From Serripes groenlandicus (lineage: Eukaryota; Mollusca; Bivalvia; Cardiida; Cardiidae): a stretch of 64,000 bases of DNA. Under the pieces are notes generated by a model. It had not been told where the DNA came from. It worked only from the letters and a program-made list of their open reading frames with translations, and did no database searches. Position 1 is the stretch's first letter, and the number at the start of each line of letters is the position of its first letter. This document shows positions 47,756-61,699 of this stretch, piece after piece. The stretch is taken from NCBI GenBank assembly GCA_031761405.1, contig JASEVX010000001.1, positions 115,307,071 through 115,371,070 of the forward strand, written 5' to 3'. The translations under genes and the position numbers were made by a program.

Positions 47756-49620
47756 AAGAGTTTAACAATTTCATATTCTATTTTATAAATGTGTTTATCT
47801 TTCAACATCAGCTAAGGGTAATTGAAAATGTAATTTAAACGAAATACATTGCCATCTGTTTCTCTGATATTTTCCTTTGCAATATATACTTCCCTGTTTC
47901 GATTATTTGTGTAGGCACACATGTTAATTATGGCCATGTTTTCTTAGATTTAGCGTTATTTTGGGTTTAACGTCGTTTCCAACAGTTGTTCAGTTATATC
48001 ATGGCGGCCAGTTCAACTTCCCTTGTTTGTCCTAGCTTTACAACACCAGAGTACTGAATATAACATTATTCCCGTGAAACTGGCTGCTTTTCAACGTATA
48101 ACATTGTTTTTTTTGTTTTTTAAGAATATATTACATATATATATATATATTTATGTATAAATATATCAAACGAAATCCGAGGATGAAATGTGATTGTAAT
48201 TGGTAAACATTAGTTGTTATATAAATCTTTCTTTTCACACAATGTTTTCAAATATTACCTGCTATTGGAGACATGGAAAGTCGGCTTTATCGCGGAAAGC
48301 GTAAACTGTATTATAGCTTGGTCGTCTTAACCCTTTCCTAAATATACCAACTCTGCAACAGGCGACCTTGAAAACATCGAGGGAAGAACAAAGCAATTCT
48401 CTATAACTTAAAGTATTTCATTCTATAGAGTTGACAACATTGCTGATTGTGAAAATATATTTAGTCTATAATCAATATCCACAATTTTTTCAAAAGTCGT
48501 CTGCTGAAAATGTGTAGACTACATATGCGTGAGAGAAAAAGGTTAACGAGGTTTATTTGACTATAGAAACGGGGCTAATATACCAACCCTTGTGTTTAAC
48601 TGAAATCATTATCTAAAGTTAAAGTACTGATTGGTGAGAGGAACTAATTGTATATCCTTCAAAATATCATCGGCTGTGCAAATATCGTTCCAAAAGACGG
48701 AGGTACATTCTTTTTGTGGTTTATTTATTAAAAGTACTGGTTTGCGTGTCTATCGTTAAAAACGTTTCAAGAGTACGACATATTATGAGGGAAAATAATA
48801 TATATTATCCAATATCCAATATACCATTTACAGTGTTATAATTTGGTCCCGATTACTATTCAGTTTGTTGTATACATATTTAATGAATTTATAAATACAA
48901 TGTACATAAAGGTATCACATACAATGCAAACGAACATTTATATGTTCACATGGGACTAAACAATCGTCAGAACACTGATGTGTGAGGGTAAAGAAGAATA
49001 TTATTATAGTAAAGATTCGTCAGTCGATATGATTGTTAAACATTTCTTGTATACAAATTAAAGACATTAAAACGTCTCAAAACATATCGCAATGTAACCC
49101 TTTGCTCGCTAGCGATTAATATCGCCAACATTGGATGACCTATACGAAACGTTGAGTTTGCATCCAGATCAAAGTCTACAAAATTTTTGGGACTGATCTG
49201 ACATCCAAACTATTTGACATTCAGAATGGCTTCATTTTAGCAAGACATTTTAAGGAAACCATATGATGTAAAATGTGTGCAGAAGACAATTAAGCAGAAA
49301 ACATTAATGTAGCGTGCAAGCAAACAATGATTCGCCAGTCGATATGATTATAAAACCTCACTTATAGATCCTTTTGAAATTAAAACGTCTCTAAACAAAC
49401 TCATAATTTCTCTTATGCTCGCTAACGTGTACTTCAACTATTTTAAAACCAGTGTATAGGAGTGAAGTAGACGACAATAAAGCAGACGAACACTATCGAG
49501 TTGAGTCATTCGATATCCATTGAAGGATGTATAATATAAATCCTTCCCACATACAGTCAATCTGCAGCAGACAACTACGGAATACCGTTAGGGCCATCGC
49601 CTGTGAATGTGTTGATCTGA
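47756..49620. repeat. Noncoding with SINE fragment and dispersed repeats
   Basis: 47950-48110 is a type I SINE tail and middle (GGGTTTAACGTCG, TATATCATGGCGGCCAGTTC, GAAACTGGCTGCTTTTCAAC). 48235-48560 has S and X blocks in both orientations. 48790-49320 and 49320-49580 are two copies of the family at 46.4-46.9 kb. Confidence 0.65.
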
Positions 49621-49629
49621 AACGCGATA

Positions 49630-50078
49630 CTCGATAGTACGATGATGATAACGCGACAGTACGATGATGATAACGCGGCAGTACGATGATGATAATGCGA
49701 CAGTACGATACTACGATATTACGATAGTGAAAACGCGACAGTACGATGATGATAACGCGACAGTACGATAACGAAAACGCGATAATACGACAGTACGATG
49801 ATGATAATGCGATATTCTATCGTGCGTTCACCATCGTACTGTCGCGTTTTCACCATCGTAATATCGTAGTATCGTACTATCGCGTTATCATCATCGTACT
49901 GTCGCGTCTTCATCATCGTATTGTCGTGTTATCATCATCGTACTGTCGTGTTATCATAATCGTACTGTCGCGTTTTCATCATCGTACTGTCGTGTTTTCA
50001 TCATCGTACTGTCGCTTTTTCATCATCGTACGGTCGCGTTATCATCATCGTACTGTCGCGTTATCATCATCGTACTAA
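49630..50078. repeat. Head-to-head inverted arrays of a 21-22-bp unit
   Basis: From 49630 to about 49818 units run as GTACGATGATGATAACGCGA. From about 49820 to 50078 they run as the reverse complement (TATCATCATCGTACTGTCGC). The switch lies near 49818. Single-stranded DNA could fold into a hairpin with arms of roughly 190 bp. Confidence 0.93.
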
Positions 50079-50505
50079 CTATGGTTTTTTATTATACTAT
50101 GAGGACCGTACATAATTGGTATTTCGCATGACCAAGACACTTTCTCCATTTACCACAGTGTTTTCAACTCTTTTAGAAAATATAACAAGTATTCCCGATT
50201 TTAGATATTACCATAGTCATGCCCAGGTGTTGACAAAGGCGTCTGCCGCAGATGTGTTGTATGTGGGTAATCCATGAGTTAAACAATTATAAGTTACAGA
50301 CTGTTGTTTAATTAAGCTACAATCACGACTGTCCACCAAATCTCTTCTGTAATATTAACATTCATTAAAATCCGACATGAAATGTGACGTAAAATATGAT
50401 GATCAAACATGACGTATATAGTGCACAAGAACGATGCAAGTATATGTCACCTTCCAATAAGCAAGTGAAGAAGTATATCGAATAAAGGAAAACACATGGC
50501 AAAAA
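50079..50505. other. Noncoding with one X/S block pair
   Basis: CATTTACCACAGTGTTTTCA and GTCTGCCGCAGATGTGTTGT (about 50145-50265) belong to the dispersed element. Otherwise nothing recognised. Confidence 0.5.
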
Positions 50506-52045
50506 TGACATGTATGCATGTAAGTCTGTGCAATACGCTTATACACAGAACGAAGATGTATGCACGTAGGCGTGTGTAATATGCTTATACACAGAACGAC
50601 CATTATAATGACATGTATGCACGTAGGCGTGTGCAATACGCTTATACACAGAACGACAATTAAAATGACCTGTATGCACGTAGGCGTGTGTAATATGCTT
50701 ATACACAGAACGACAATTATAATGACATGTATGCACGTAGGCGTGTGTAATATGCTTATACACAGAACGACAATTATAATGACATGTATGCACGTAGGCG
50801 TGTGTAATATGCTTATACACAGAACGACAATAAATATGACCTGTATGCACGTAATTGTGTGCACTATACTTATAAAACAGAAATACGATAACAATGACAT
50901 GTATGCACGTAAGTGTGTGCAATACACTTATACACAGAACGACGATTAAAATGGCCTGTTTGTACGTACGTGTGTGCACTACGCTTATACACAGAACGAT
51001 CATTAAAATGACATGTATGCACGTAAGTTTGTGCAATACGCTTATACACAGAACGACAATTAAATGTGGTGTATGCAAGTAAGTGTGAGCAATACACTTG
51101 TACATAGAACGACGATAACAATGACATGAATGCACGTAAATGTGTGCAATACACTTATACACAGGACGACGATTAAAATGGCATGTATGCAAGTACGTTT
51201 GTGCAATACGCTTATACACAGAACGACGATTACAATGACATGTATGCACATTAGTGTGTGTAATACACTTATACACAGAACGATGATTAAAATGACATAT
51301 ATGCATGTACGTTTGTGCAATACACTTATACATAGAACGACGATTACAATGACATGTATTCACGTAAGTTTGTGCAATACGCTAATACACAGAACGTCAA
51401 TTAAAAAGACATGTATGCACGTAGGCGTGTGTAATACGCTTATACACAGAATGACGATTAAAATGACATGTATGCATGTTAGTTTATGCAGTACGCTTAT
51501 AAATAGAACGACGATTAAAATGACCTGTATGCATGTTAGTTTGTGCAATACGCTTATAAACAGAACGACGATTAAAATGATATGTATGCATGTTAGTTTA
51601 TGCAATACGCTTATAAACAGAACGACGATTAAAATGACATGTATGCACGTAAGTTTGTACAATACGCTTATACACAGAATGACGATTAAAATGACATGTA
51701 TGCACGTAAGTTTGTACAATACGCTTATACACAGAATGACGATTAAAATGACATGTATGCATGTTAGTTTGTGCAATACGCTTATAAACAGAACGACGAT
51801 GAAAATGTACTGTATGCATGTTAGTTTGTGCAATACACTTATACGCATAACGACAATTACAATGACCTGTAAGCACGTAAGTGTCTGTAATAGGCTTATA
51901 CACAGAACGACGATTTAAATGACCTGTATGCATGTAAGTTTGTGCACAGAACGATGATTACAATGACATCTATGCACGTAAGTGTGTGAAATACGCGTAT
52001 ACACAGAACGATGATTAAAATGACCTGCATGCACGTAAGTTTGTG
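50506..52045. repeat. 57-bp tandem array, about 27 copies
   Basis: The unit contains ATGACATGTATGCACGTAAG, TGTGTGCAATACGCTTATAC and ACAGAACGACGATTAAA. Period 57 (for example GTGC at 51144, 51201 and 51258). Being 19 codons long it yields open frames of up to 270 codons on both strands (a Cys-rich 19-residue repeat such as MHVSLCNTLIHRTTIKMTC on plus); there is no flanking gene structure, so these are treated as by-products. Confidence 0.95.
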
Positions 52046-52074
52046 CATCTTCGGTTAGTTAGCAGAACTTTTGG

Positions 52075-52205
52075 TACATTTCTCCTAACACTAATGAGCT
52101 GATCGAAATGTTATCCCCATACTCCTGAGCGCCAAAGAGGTAAGCCATTCGATTATGCATTTAGTATGAAGCTTACGTTCTACCCCTGCACAATCAAGGT
52201 GGTTT
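52075..52205 (-). mobile_element. SINE type II fragment
   Basis: TATCCCCATACTCCTGAGCG, CCAAAGAGGTAAGCCATTC and TACCCCTGCACAATCAAGG match the body and A-box end of the type II SINE. Tail missing. Confidence 0.6.
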
Positions 52206-52713
52206 GGTGATATTTCCTGTTTTCATACTATGTATATTTTGCAAATGTTCACTGCTACAGAAGCATTAAATATCGTCTCTGTTATAGTAGAAAGGATGTA
52301 TTCAGATTCCTTTTGCTATTCATACATTTCTATAATCATAACATTACTCGCTATGAAGATTGTACTAGTTTTAACCCATTGTATGTTTACCCTTTCCTAC
52401 ATAAACATTCATTATAAAGCTTCTATAGAAGATGACTTTCGAAAACAAAAGTTGCTAAAGGAGGAATTGCTCATGATGAGCTAATTTTAACTTTATTCTA
52501 ATAATCATACATTCATTTCTTAACTATTTTCATAGTCAACGTGAATATTTAGTGTATATGGGATAGGGTTAAGAACAATCCGATAACCTTAAATGTTTAC
52601 TTAATGTTTAAATTGTCAAGGTCGTCTGCTTTTAGAATCATCTGTGGAAAAGAGTTATAACGTCGATGTTTAAATTATAAAACTAAGTTAAAAAACATTT
52701 TATGAAAGATTTG
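52206..52713. other. Noncoding with a dispersed-element fragment
   Basis: Weak X-block remains (TTGCTCATGATGAGC) near 52465. No gene recognised. Confidence 0.45.
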
Positions 52714-52925
52714 CTTGTTTAACGCCACTTTAACGTTATTCTCGAGTTACATCACGGCATTTCTTAAGTAAGTTACCAGTATTACTGTTTCAGTTATCCG
52801 AACACAAACGAGTCAGTCATAATGTTAACCACACTCTCCTGAGCGCCAAAAAAAGAAAGCCATTACCATTTGTTTGACCTATCCGGGGATCGAACCCGAA
52901 ATCTTTCGCTTCCGAAGAGGACGCT
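52714..52925 (-). mobile_element. tRNA-derived SINE, type II, whose head opens the 28-bp array
   Basis: From left: tail GTTTAACGCCACTTTAACG, core TTACATCACGGCAT, marker CTCCTGAGCGCCAA, then B box (minus strand GGGTTCGATCCCC at 52885-52897) and the start of the A-box region (GAGGACGCTCTACTACTACA at about 52917). At this point the sequence begins to repeat with a 28-bp period. Confidence 0.85.
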
Positions 52926-55900
52926 CTACTACTACACGACAGACGTGGACGCAGTACTACTACACGACCGACGTAGACGCTGTACTACTACACGACCTAC
53001 GTGGACGCTCTACTACTACACGACCGACGTGGACGGTCTACTACTACACGATCGACGTGGACGGTCTACTATTACACGACCGACGTGAACGCTCTACTAC
53101 TACACGACCGACGAGAACACTCTACTACTACACGACCGACGTGAACGCTGTACTACTAGACGACCGACGTGGACGCTGTACTACTACACGGCCGACGTGG
53201 ACGGTCTACTACTACACGACCGACGTGGACGGTCTACTACTACACGACCGACGTGGACGGTCTAGTACTACACAACCGACGTGAACGCTCTACTACTACA
53301 CGACCGACGTGGAAGGTCTACTACTACATGACCGACGTGGAAGGTCTACTACTACACGACCGACGTGGAAGGTCTACTACTACACGACCGACGTGGACGC
53401 TGTACTACTACACGACCGACGTGGACGCTCTACTACTACACGACCGACGTGAACGCTGTACTACTACACGACCGACGTGAACGCTCTACTACTACACGAC
53501 CGACGTGGACGGTCTACTACTACACGACCGACGTGAACGCTCTACTACTACACGACCGACGTGGACGGTCTACTACTAAACGACCGACGTGGACGGTCTA
53601 CTACTACACGACCGACGTGGACGCTCTACTACTACACGACCGACGTGAACGCTCTACTACTACACGACCGACGTGGACGGTCTACTACTGCCGTTCTACT
53701 AAACGACCGACGTGGACGCTGTACTACTATACGACCGAGGTGGACGTTCTACTACTACACGACCGACGTGGACGCTGTACTACTACACGACCGACGTGGA
53801 CAATCTACTACTACACGACCGACGTGGACGCTGTACTACTACACGACCGACGTGGACGTTCTACTACTACAGGACCGACGTGGACGCTCTACTACTACAC
53901 GACCTACGTGGACGCTGTACTACTACACGAGCGACGTGGACGCTGTACTACTACACGACCGACGTGGCAATCTACTACTACACGACCGAGTTGGACGCTG
54001 TACTACTACACGACCGACGTGGACGGTCTACTACTTGACGACCGACGTGGACGCTTTACTACTACACGACCGACGTGGACGCTCTACTACTACACGAACG
54101 ACGTGAACGCTGTACTACTACAAGACCGACGTGAACGCTCTACTACTAAGCGACCGACGTGGACGGTCTACTACTCGACCGACGTGGACGCTCTACTACT
54201 ACACGACCGACGTGGACGGTCTACTACTACACGACCGAGGTGGACGCTATACTACTAAACGACCGACGTGGACGTTCTACTACTATACGACCGCCGTGGA
54301 CGCTCTACTACTACACGACCGACGTGGACGCTCTACTACTACACGACCGACGTGGACGCTGTACTACTACACAACCGAGGTGGACGTTCTACTACTACAC
54401 GACCGACGTGGACGCTGTACTACTACACGACCGACGTGGACGCTGTACTACTACACGACCGACGTGGACGTTCTACTACTACACGACCGACGTGAACGCT
54501 GTACTACTACACGACCGACGTGGACGCTCTACTACTACACGACCGACGTGGACGCTGAACTACTACACGACCGACGTGGACGTTCTACTACTACACGACC
54601 GACGTGGACACTGTACTACTAAACGACCGACGTGGACGTTCTACTACTACACGACCGACGTGGACGCTCTAATACTACACGACCGACGTGGACGCTGTAC
54701 TACTACACGACAGACGTGGACGCTGTACTACTACACATCCGACGTGTACACTGTACTACTACACGACCGACGTGGATGTTCTACTACTACACGACCGACG
54801 TGGACGCTCTACTACTACACGACCAACGTGGACGCTGTACTACTACTCGACCGACGTGGACGCTGTACTACTACACGACCGACGTGAACGCTGTACTACA
54901 GCACGACCGAAGTGGACGCTGTACTACTACATGACCGACGTGGACGCTTTACTACTACACGACCGACGTGGATGTTCTACTACTACACGACCGACGTGGA
55001 CGCTCTACTACTACACGACCAACGTGGACGCTGTACTACTACTCGACCGACGTGGACGCTGTACTACTACACGACCGACGTGAACGCTGTACTACAGCAC
55101 GACCGAAGTGGACGCTCTACTACTACATGACCGACGTGGACGCTTTACTACTACACGACCGACGTGGACGCTCTACTACTACACGAACGACGTGAACGCT
55201 GTACTACTACAAGACCGACGTGAACGCTCTACTACTAAGCGACCGACGTGGACGGTCTACTACTCGACCGACGTGGACGCTCTACTACTACACGACCGAC
55301 GTGGACGGTCTACTACTACACGACCGAGGTGGACGCTATACTACTAAACGACCGACGTGGACGTTCTACTACTATACGACCGCCGTGGACGCTCTACTAC
55401 TACACGACCGACGTGGACGCTCTACTACTACACGACCGACGTGGACGCTGTACTACTACACAACCGAGGTGGACGTTCTACTACTACACGACCGACGTGG
55501 ACGCTGTACTACTACACGACCGACGTGGACGCTGTACTACTACACGACCGACGTGGACGTTCTACTACTACACGACCGACGTGAACGCTGTACTACTACA
55601 CGACCGACGTGGACGCTCTACTACTACACGACCGACGTGGACGCTGAACTACTACACGACCGACGTGGACGTTCTACTACTACACGACCGACGTGGACAC
55701 TGTACTACTAAACGACCGACGTGGACGTTCTACTACTACACGACCGACGTGGACGCTCTAATACTACACGACCGACGTGGACGCTGTACTACTACACATC
55801 CGACGTGTACACTGTACTACTACACGACCGACGTGGATGTTCTACTACTACACGACCGACGTGGACGCTCTACTACTACACGACCAACGTGGACGCTGTA

Positions 55901-58900
55901 CTACTACTCGACCGACGTGGACGCTGTACTACTACACGACCGACGTGAACGCTGTACTACAGCACGACCGAAGTGGACGCTGTACTACTACATGACCGAC
56001 GTGGACGCTCTACTACTACACGACAGACGTGGACGCTCTACTACTACACGACCGACGTGGACGCTCTACTACTACACGACCGACGTGAACGCTCTACTAC
56101 TACACGACCGACGTGGACGGTCTACTACTGCTGTTCTACTACACGACCGACGTGGACGGTCTACTACTTCACGACCGACATGGACGCTTTACTACTACAC
56201 GACCGACGTGCACGTTCTACTACTATACGACCGACGTGGACGCTCTACTACTACACGACCGACGTGGACGCTGTACTACTACACGACCAACGTGGACGCT
56301 TTACTACTACACGACCGAGGTGGACGTTCTACTACTACACGACCGACGTGGACGCTGTACTACTACACGACCGACGTGGACGCTCTAATACTACACGACC
56401 GACGTGGACGCTGTACTACTACACGACAGACGTGGACGCTGTACTACTACACATCCGACGTGTACACTGTACTACTACACGACCGACGTGGATGTTCTAC
56501 TACTACACGACAGACGTGGACGCTGTACTACTACACGAGCGACGTGGACGCTGTACTACTACACGACCGACGTGGCAATCTACTACTACACGACCGAGTT
56601 GGACGCTGTACTACTACACGACCGACGTGGACGGTCTACTACTTGACGACCGACGTGGACGCTTTACTACTACACGACCGACGTGGACGCTCTACTACTA
56701 CACGAACGACGTGAACGCTGTACTACTACAAGACCCACGTGAACGCTCTACTACTAAGCGACCGACGTGGACGGTCTACTACTCGACCGACGTGGACGCT
56801 CTACTACTACACGACCGACGTGGACGCTCTACTACTACACGACCGAGGTGGACGCTATACTACTAAACGACCGACGTGGACGTTCTACTACTATACGACC
56901 GCCGTGGACGCTCTACTACTACACGACCGACGTGGACGCTCTACTACTACACGACCGACGTGGACGCTGTACTACTACACAACCGAGGTGGACGTTCTAC
57001 TACTACACGACCGACGTGGACGCTGTACTACTACACGACCGACGTGGACGCTGTACTACTACACGACCGACGTGGACGTTCTACTACTACACGACCGACG
57101 TGAACGCTGTACTACTACACGACCGACGTGGACGCTCTACTACTACACGACCGACGTGGACGCTGAACTACTACACGACCGACGTGGACGTTCTACTACT
57201 ACACGACCGACGTGGACACTGTACTACTAAACGACCGACGTGGACGTTCTACTACTACACGACCGACGTGGACGCTCTAATACTACACGACCGACGTGGA
57301 CGCTGTACTACTACACGACAGACGTGGACGCTGTACTACTACACATCCGACGTGTACACTGTACTACTACACGACCGACGTGGATGTTCTACTACTACAC
57401 GACCGACGTGGACGCTCTACTACTACACGACCAACGTGGACGCTGTACTACTACTCGACCGACGTGGACGCTGTACTACTACACGACCGACGTGAACGCT
57501 GTACTACAGCACGACCGAAGTGGACGCTGTACTACTACATGACCGACGTGGACGCTTTACTACTACACGACCGACGTGGATGTTCTACTACTACACGACC
57601 GACGTGGACGCTCTACTACTACACGACCAACGTGGACGCTGTACTACTACTCGACCGACGTGGACGCTGTACTACTACACGACCGACGTGAACGCTGTAC
57701 TACAGCACGACCGAAGTGGACGCTGTACTACTACATGACCGACGTGGACGCTTTACTACTACACGACCGACGTGGACGCTCTACTACTACACGAACGACG
57801 TGAACGCTGTACTACTACAAGACCGACGTGAACGCTCTACTACTAAGCGACCGACGTGGACGGTCTACTACTCGACCGACGTGGACGCTCTACTACTACA
57901 CGACCGACGTGGACGGTCTACTACTACACGACCGAGGTGGACGCTATACTACTAAACGACCGACGTGGACGTTCTACTACTATACGACCGCCGTGGACGC
58001 TCTACTACTACACGACCGACGTGGACGCTCTACTACTACACGACCGACGTGGACGCTGTACTACTACACAACCGAGGTGGACGTTCTACTACTACACGAC
58101 CGACGTGGACGCTGTACTACTACACGACCGACGTGGACGCTGTACTACTACACGACCGACGTGGACGTTCTACTACTACACGACCGACGTGAACGCTGTA
58201 CTACTACACGACCGACGTGGACGCTCTACTACTACACGACCGACGTGGACGCTGAACTACTACACGACCGACGTGGACGTTCTACTACTACACGACCGAC
58301 GTGGACACTGTACTACTAAACGACCGACGTGGACGTTCTACTACTACACGACCGACGTGGACGCTCTAATACTACACGACCGACGTGGACGCTGTACTAC
58401 TACACGACAGACGTGGACGCTGTACTACTACACATCCGACGTGTACACTGTACTACTACACGACCGACGTGGATGTTCTACTACTACACGACCGACGTGG
58501 ACGCTCTACTACTACACGACCAACGTGGACGCTGTACTACTACTCGACCGACGTGGACGCTGTACTACTACACGACCGACGTGAACGCTGTACTACAGCA
58601 CGACCGAAGTGGACGCTGTACTACTACATGACCGACGTGGACGCTCTACTACTACACGACAGACGTGGACGCTCTACTACTACACGACCGACGTGGACGC
58701 TCTACTACTACACGACCGACGTGAACGCTCTACTACTACACGACCGACGTGGACGGTCTACTACTGCTGTTCTACTACACGACCGACGTGGACGGTCTAC
58801 TACTTCACGACCGACATGGACGCTGTACTACTACACGACCGACGTGCACGTTCTACTACTATACGACCGACGTGGACGCTCTACTACTACACGACCGACG

Positions 58901-61690
58901 TGGACGCTGTACTACTACACGACCAACGTGGACGCTTTACTACTACACGACCGAGGTGGACGTTCTACTACTACACGACCGACGTGGACGCTGTACTACT
59001 ACACGACCGACGTGGATGCTCTACTACCACACGACCGACGTGGACGCTGTACTACTACACGATTGACGTGGACGTTCTACTACTACACGACCGACGTGGA
59101 CGCTGTACTACTACACGACCGACGTGGACGCTGTACTACTACACGACCGACGTGGACGCTGTACTACTACACGACCGACGTGGACGCTGTACTACTACAC
59201 GACCGACGTGGACGCTGTACTACTACACGACCGAAGTGGCAATCGACAACTACACGACCGAGTTGGACGCTGTACTACTACACGACCGACGTGGACGGTC
59301 TACTACTTCACAACCGACGAGGACGCTGTACTACTACACGACCGACGTGGACGCTCTACTACAACACGACCGACGTGAACGCTGTACTACTACAAGACCG
59401 ACGTGAACGCTTTACTACTACACGACCGACGTGGACGGTCTACTACTACACGACCGACGTGGACGCTGTACTACTTCACGACCGACGTGGACGTTCTACT
59501 ACTATACGACCGAGGTGGACGCTCTACTACTACACGACCGACGTGGACGCTGTACTACTACACGACCGACGTGGACGCTGTACTACTACACGACCGAGGT
59601 GGACTTTCTACTACTACACGACCGACGTGGACGCTGTACTACTACACGACCGACGTGGACGCTCTACTACTACACGACCGACGTGGACGCTCTACTACCA
59701 CACGACCGGCGTGGACGCTGTACTACTACACGATTGACGTGGACGTTCTACTACTACACGACCGACGTGGACGCTGTACTACTACACGACCGACGTGGAC
59801 GCTGTACTACTACACGACCGACGTGGACGCTGTACTACTACACGACCGACGTGGACGCTGTACTACTACACGACCGACGTGGACGCTGTACTACTACACG
59901 ACCGAAGTGGCAATCGACAACTACACGACCGAGTTGGACGCTGTACTACTACACGACCGACGTGGACGGTCTACTACTTCACAACCGACGAGGACGCTGT
60001 ACTACTACACGACCGACGTGGACGCTCTACTACTACACGACCGACGTGAACGCTGTACTACTACAAGACCGACGTGAACGCTTTACTACTACACGACCGA
60101 CGTGGACGGTCTACTACTACACGACCGACGTGGACGCTGTACTACTTCACGACCGACGTGGACGTTCTACTACTATACGACCGAGGTGGACGCTCTACTA
60201 CTACACGACCGACGTGGACGCTGTACTACTACACGACCGACGTGGACGCTGTACTACTACACGACCGAGGTGGACTTTCTACTACTACACGACCGACGTG
60301 GACGCTGTACTACTACACGACCGACGTGGACGCTGTACTACTACACGACCGACGTGGACGCTGTACTACTACACGACCGACGTGGCAATCGACTACTACA
60401 CGACCGAGTTGGACGCTGTACTACTACACGACCGATGTGGACGGTCTACTACTTCACAACCGACGAGGACGCTGTACTACTACACGACCGACGTGGACGC
60501 TCTACTACTACACGACCGACGTGAACGCTGTACTACTACAAGACCGACGTGGACGCTCTACTACTACACGACCGACGTGGACGGTCTACTACTACACGAC
60601 CGACGTGGACGCTGTACTACTACACGACCGACGTGGACGTTCTACTACTATACGACCGAGGTGGACGCTCTACTACTACACGACCGACGTGGACGCTGTA
60701 CTACTACACGACCGAGGTGGACTTTCTACTACTACACGACCGACGTGGACGCTGTACTACTACACGACCGACGTGGACGCTCTACTACTACACGACCGAG
60801 GTGGACTTTCTACTACTACACGACCGACGTGGACGCTGTACTACTACACGACCGACGTGGACGCTCTACTACTACACGACCGACGTGGACGCTGTACTAC
60901 TACACGACCGACGTGGACGCTGTACTACTACACGACCGACGTGGACGCTGTACTACTACACGACCGACGTGGCAATCGACTACTACACGACCGCGTTGGA
61001 CGCTGTACTACTACACGACCGACGTGGACGGTCTACTACTTCACAACCGACGAGGACGCTGTACTACTACACGACCGACGTGAACGCTGTACTACTACAA
61101 GACCGACGTGAACGCTCTACTACTACACGGCCGACGTGGACGGTCTACTACTACACGACCGACGTGGACGCTGTACTACTACACGACCGACGTGGACGTT
61201 CTACTACTATACGACCGAGGTGGACGCTCTACTACTACACGACCGACGTGGACGCTGTACTACTACACGACCGACGTGGACGCTGTACTACTACACGACC
61301 GAGGTGGACTTTCTACTACTACACGACCGACGTGGACGCTGTACTACTACACGACCGACGTGGACGCTCTACTACTACACGACCGACGTGGACGCTGTAC
61401 TACTACACGACCGACGTGGACGTTCTACTACTACACGACCGACGTGAACGCTGTACTACTACACGACCGATGTGGACGCTCTACTACTACACGACCGACG
61501 TGGACGCTGTACTACTACACGACCGACGTGGACGTTATACTACTACACGACCGACGTGGACGCTGTACTACTACACGACCGACGTGGACGCTGTACTACT
61601 ACACGACCGACGTGAACGATGTACTACCACACGACCGAAGTGGACGCTGTACTACTACACGACCGACGTGGAAGCTCTACTACTACACGA
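52918..61690. repeat. 28-bp tandem array, about 313 copies, grown from a SINE A-box
   Basis: The unit is GTGGACGCTGTACTACTACA followed by CGACCGAC. Variants are CTGT/CTCT/GTCT/TTCT in the first part, GTGAAC, and rare GAGGTGG. It is GC-richer than the flanks. On the minus strand each unit keeps an A-box-like TGTAGTAGTAGAGCGTCC. All three plus frames are almost stop-free because the unit has no plus-strand stop in any register, so very long open frames (up to 550 codons, 28-residue period) arise; the minus strand has a TAG in every unit. A short open tail leaves the array at 61700. Confidence 0.97.
54131..60100. repeat. Higher-order repeats inside the 28-bp array: 1089, 1519 and 671 bp
   Basis: Identical irregular blocks (a shortened unit ACTACTCGACCGACGTGG and an ACTAAGCGACCG variant) start at 54131, 55220, 56739 and 57828, i.e. 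1089, 1519 and 1089 apart. In the right part, a block with GGCAATCGACAACTACACGA is duplicated at 671 bp (59124 to 59795; 59403 to 60074). Confidence 0.9.
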
Positions 61691-61699
61691 CAGACGTGG

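Noticed and set aside
49719..50078. Opposed open frames with Asp/Arg/Tyr repeats
   Set aside because: By-products of the inverted 22-bp array.
52918..61690. CRISPR-like array (28-bp direct repeats)
   Set aside because: No unique spacers between units, and the sequence is eukaryotic.
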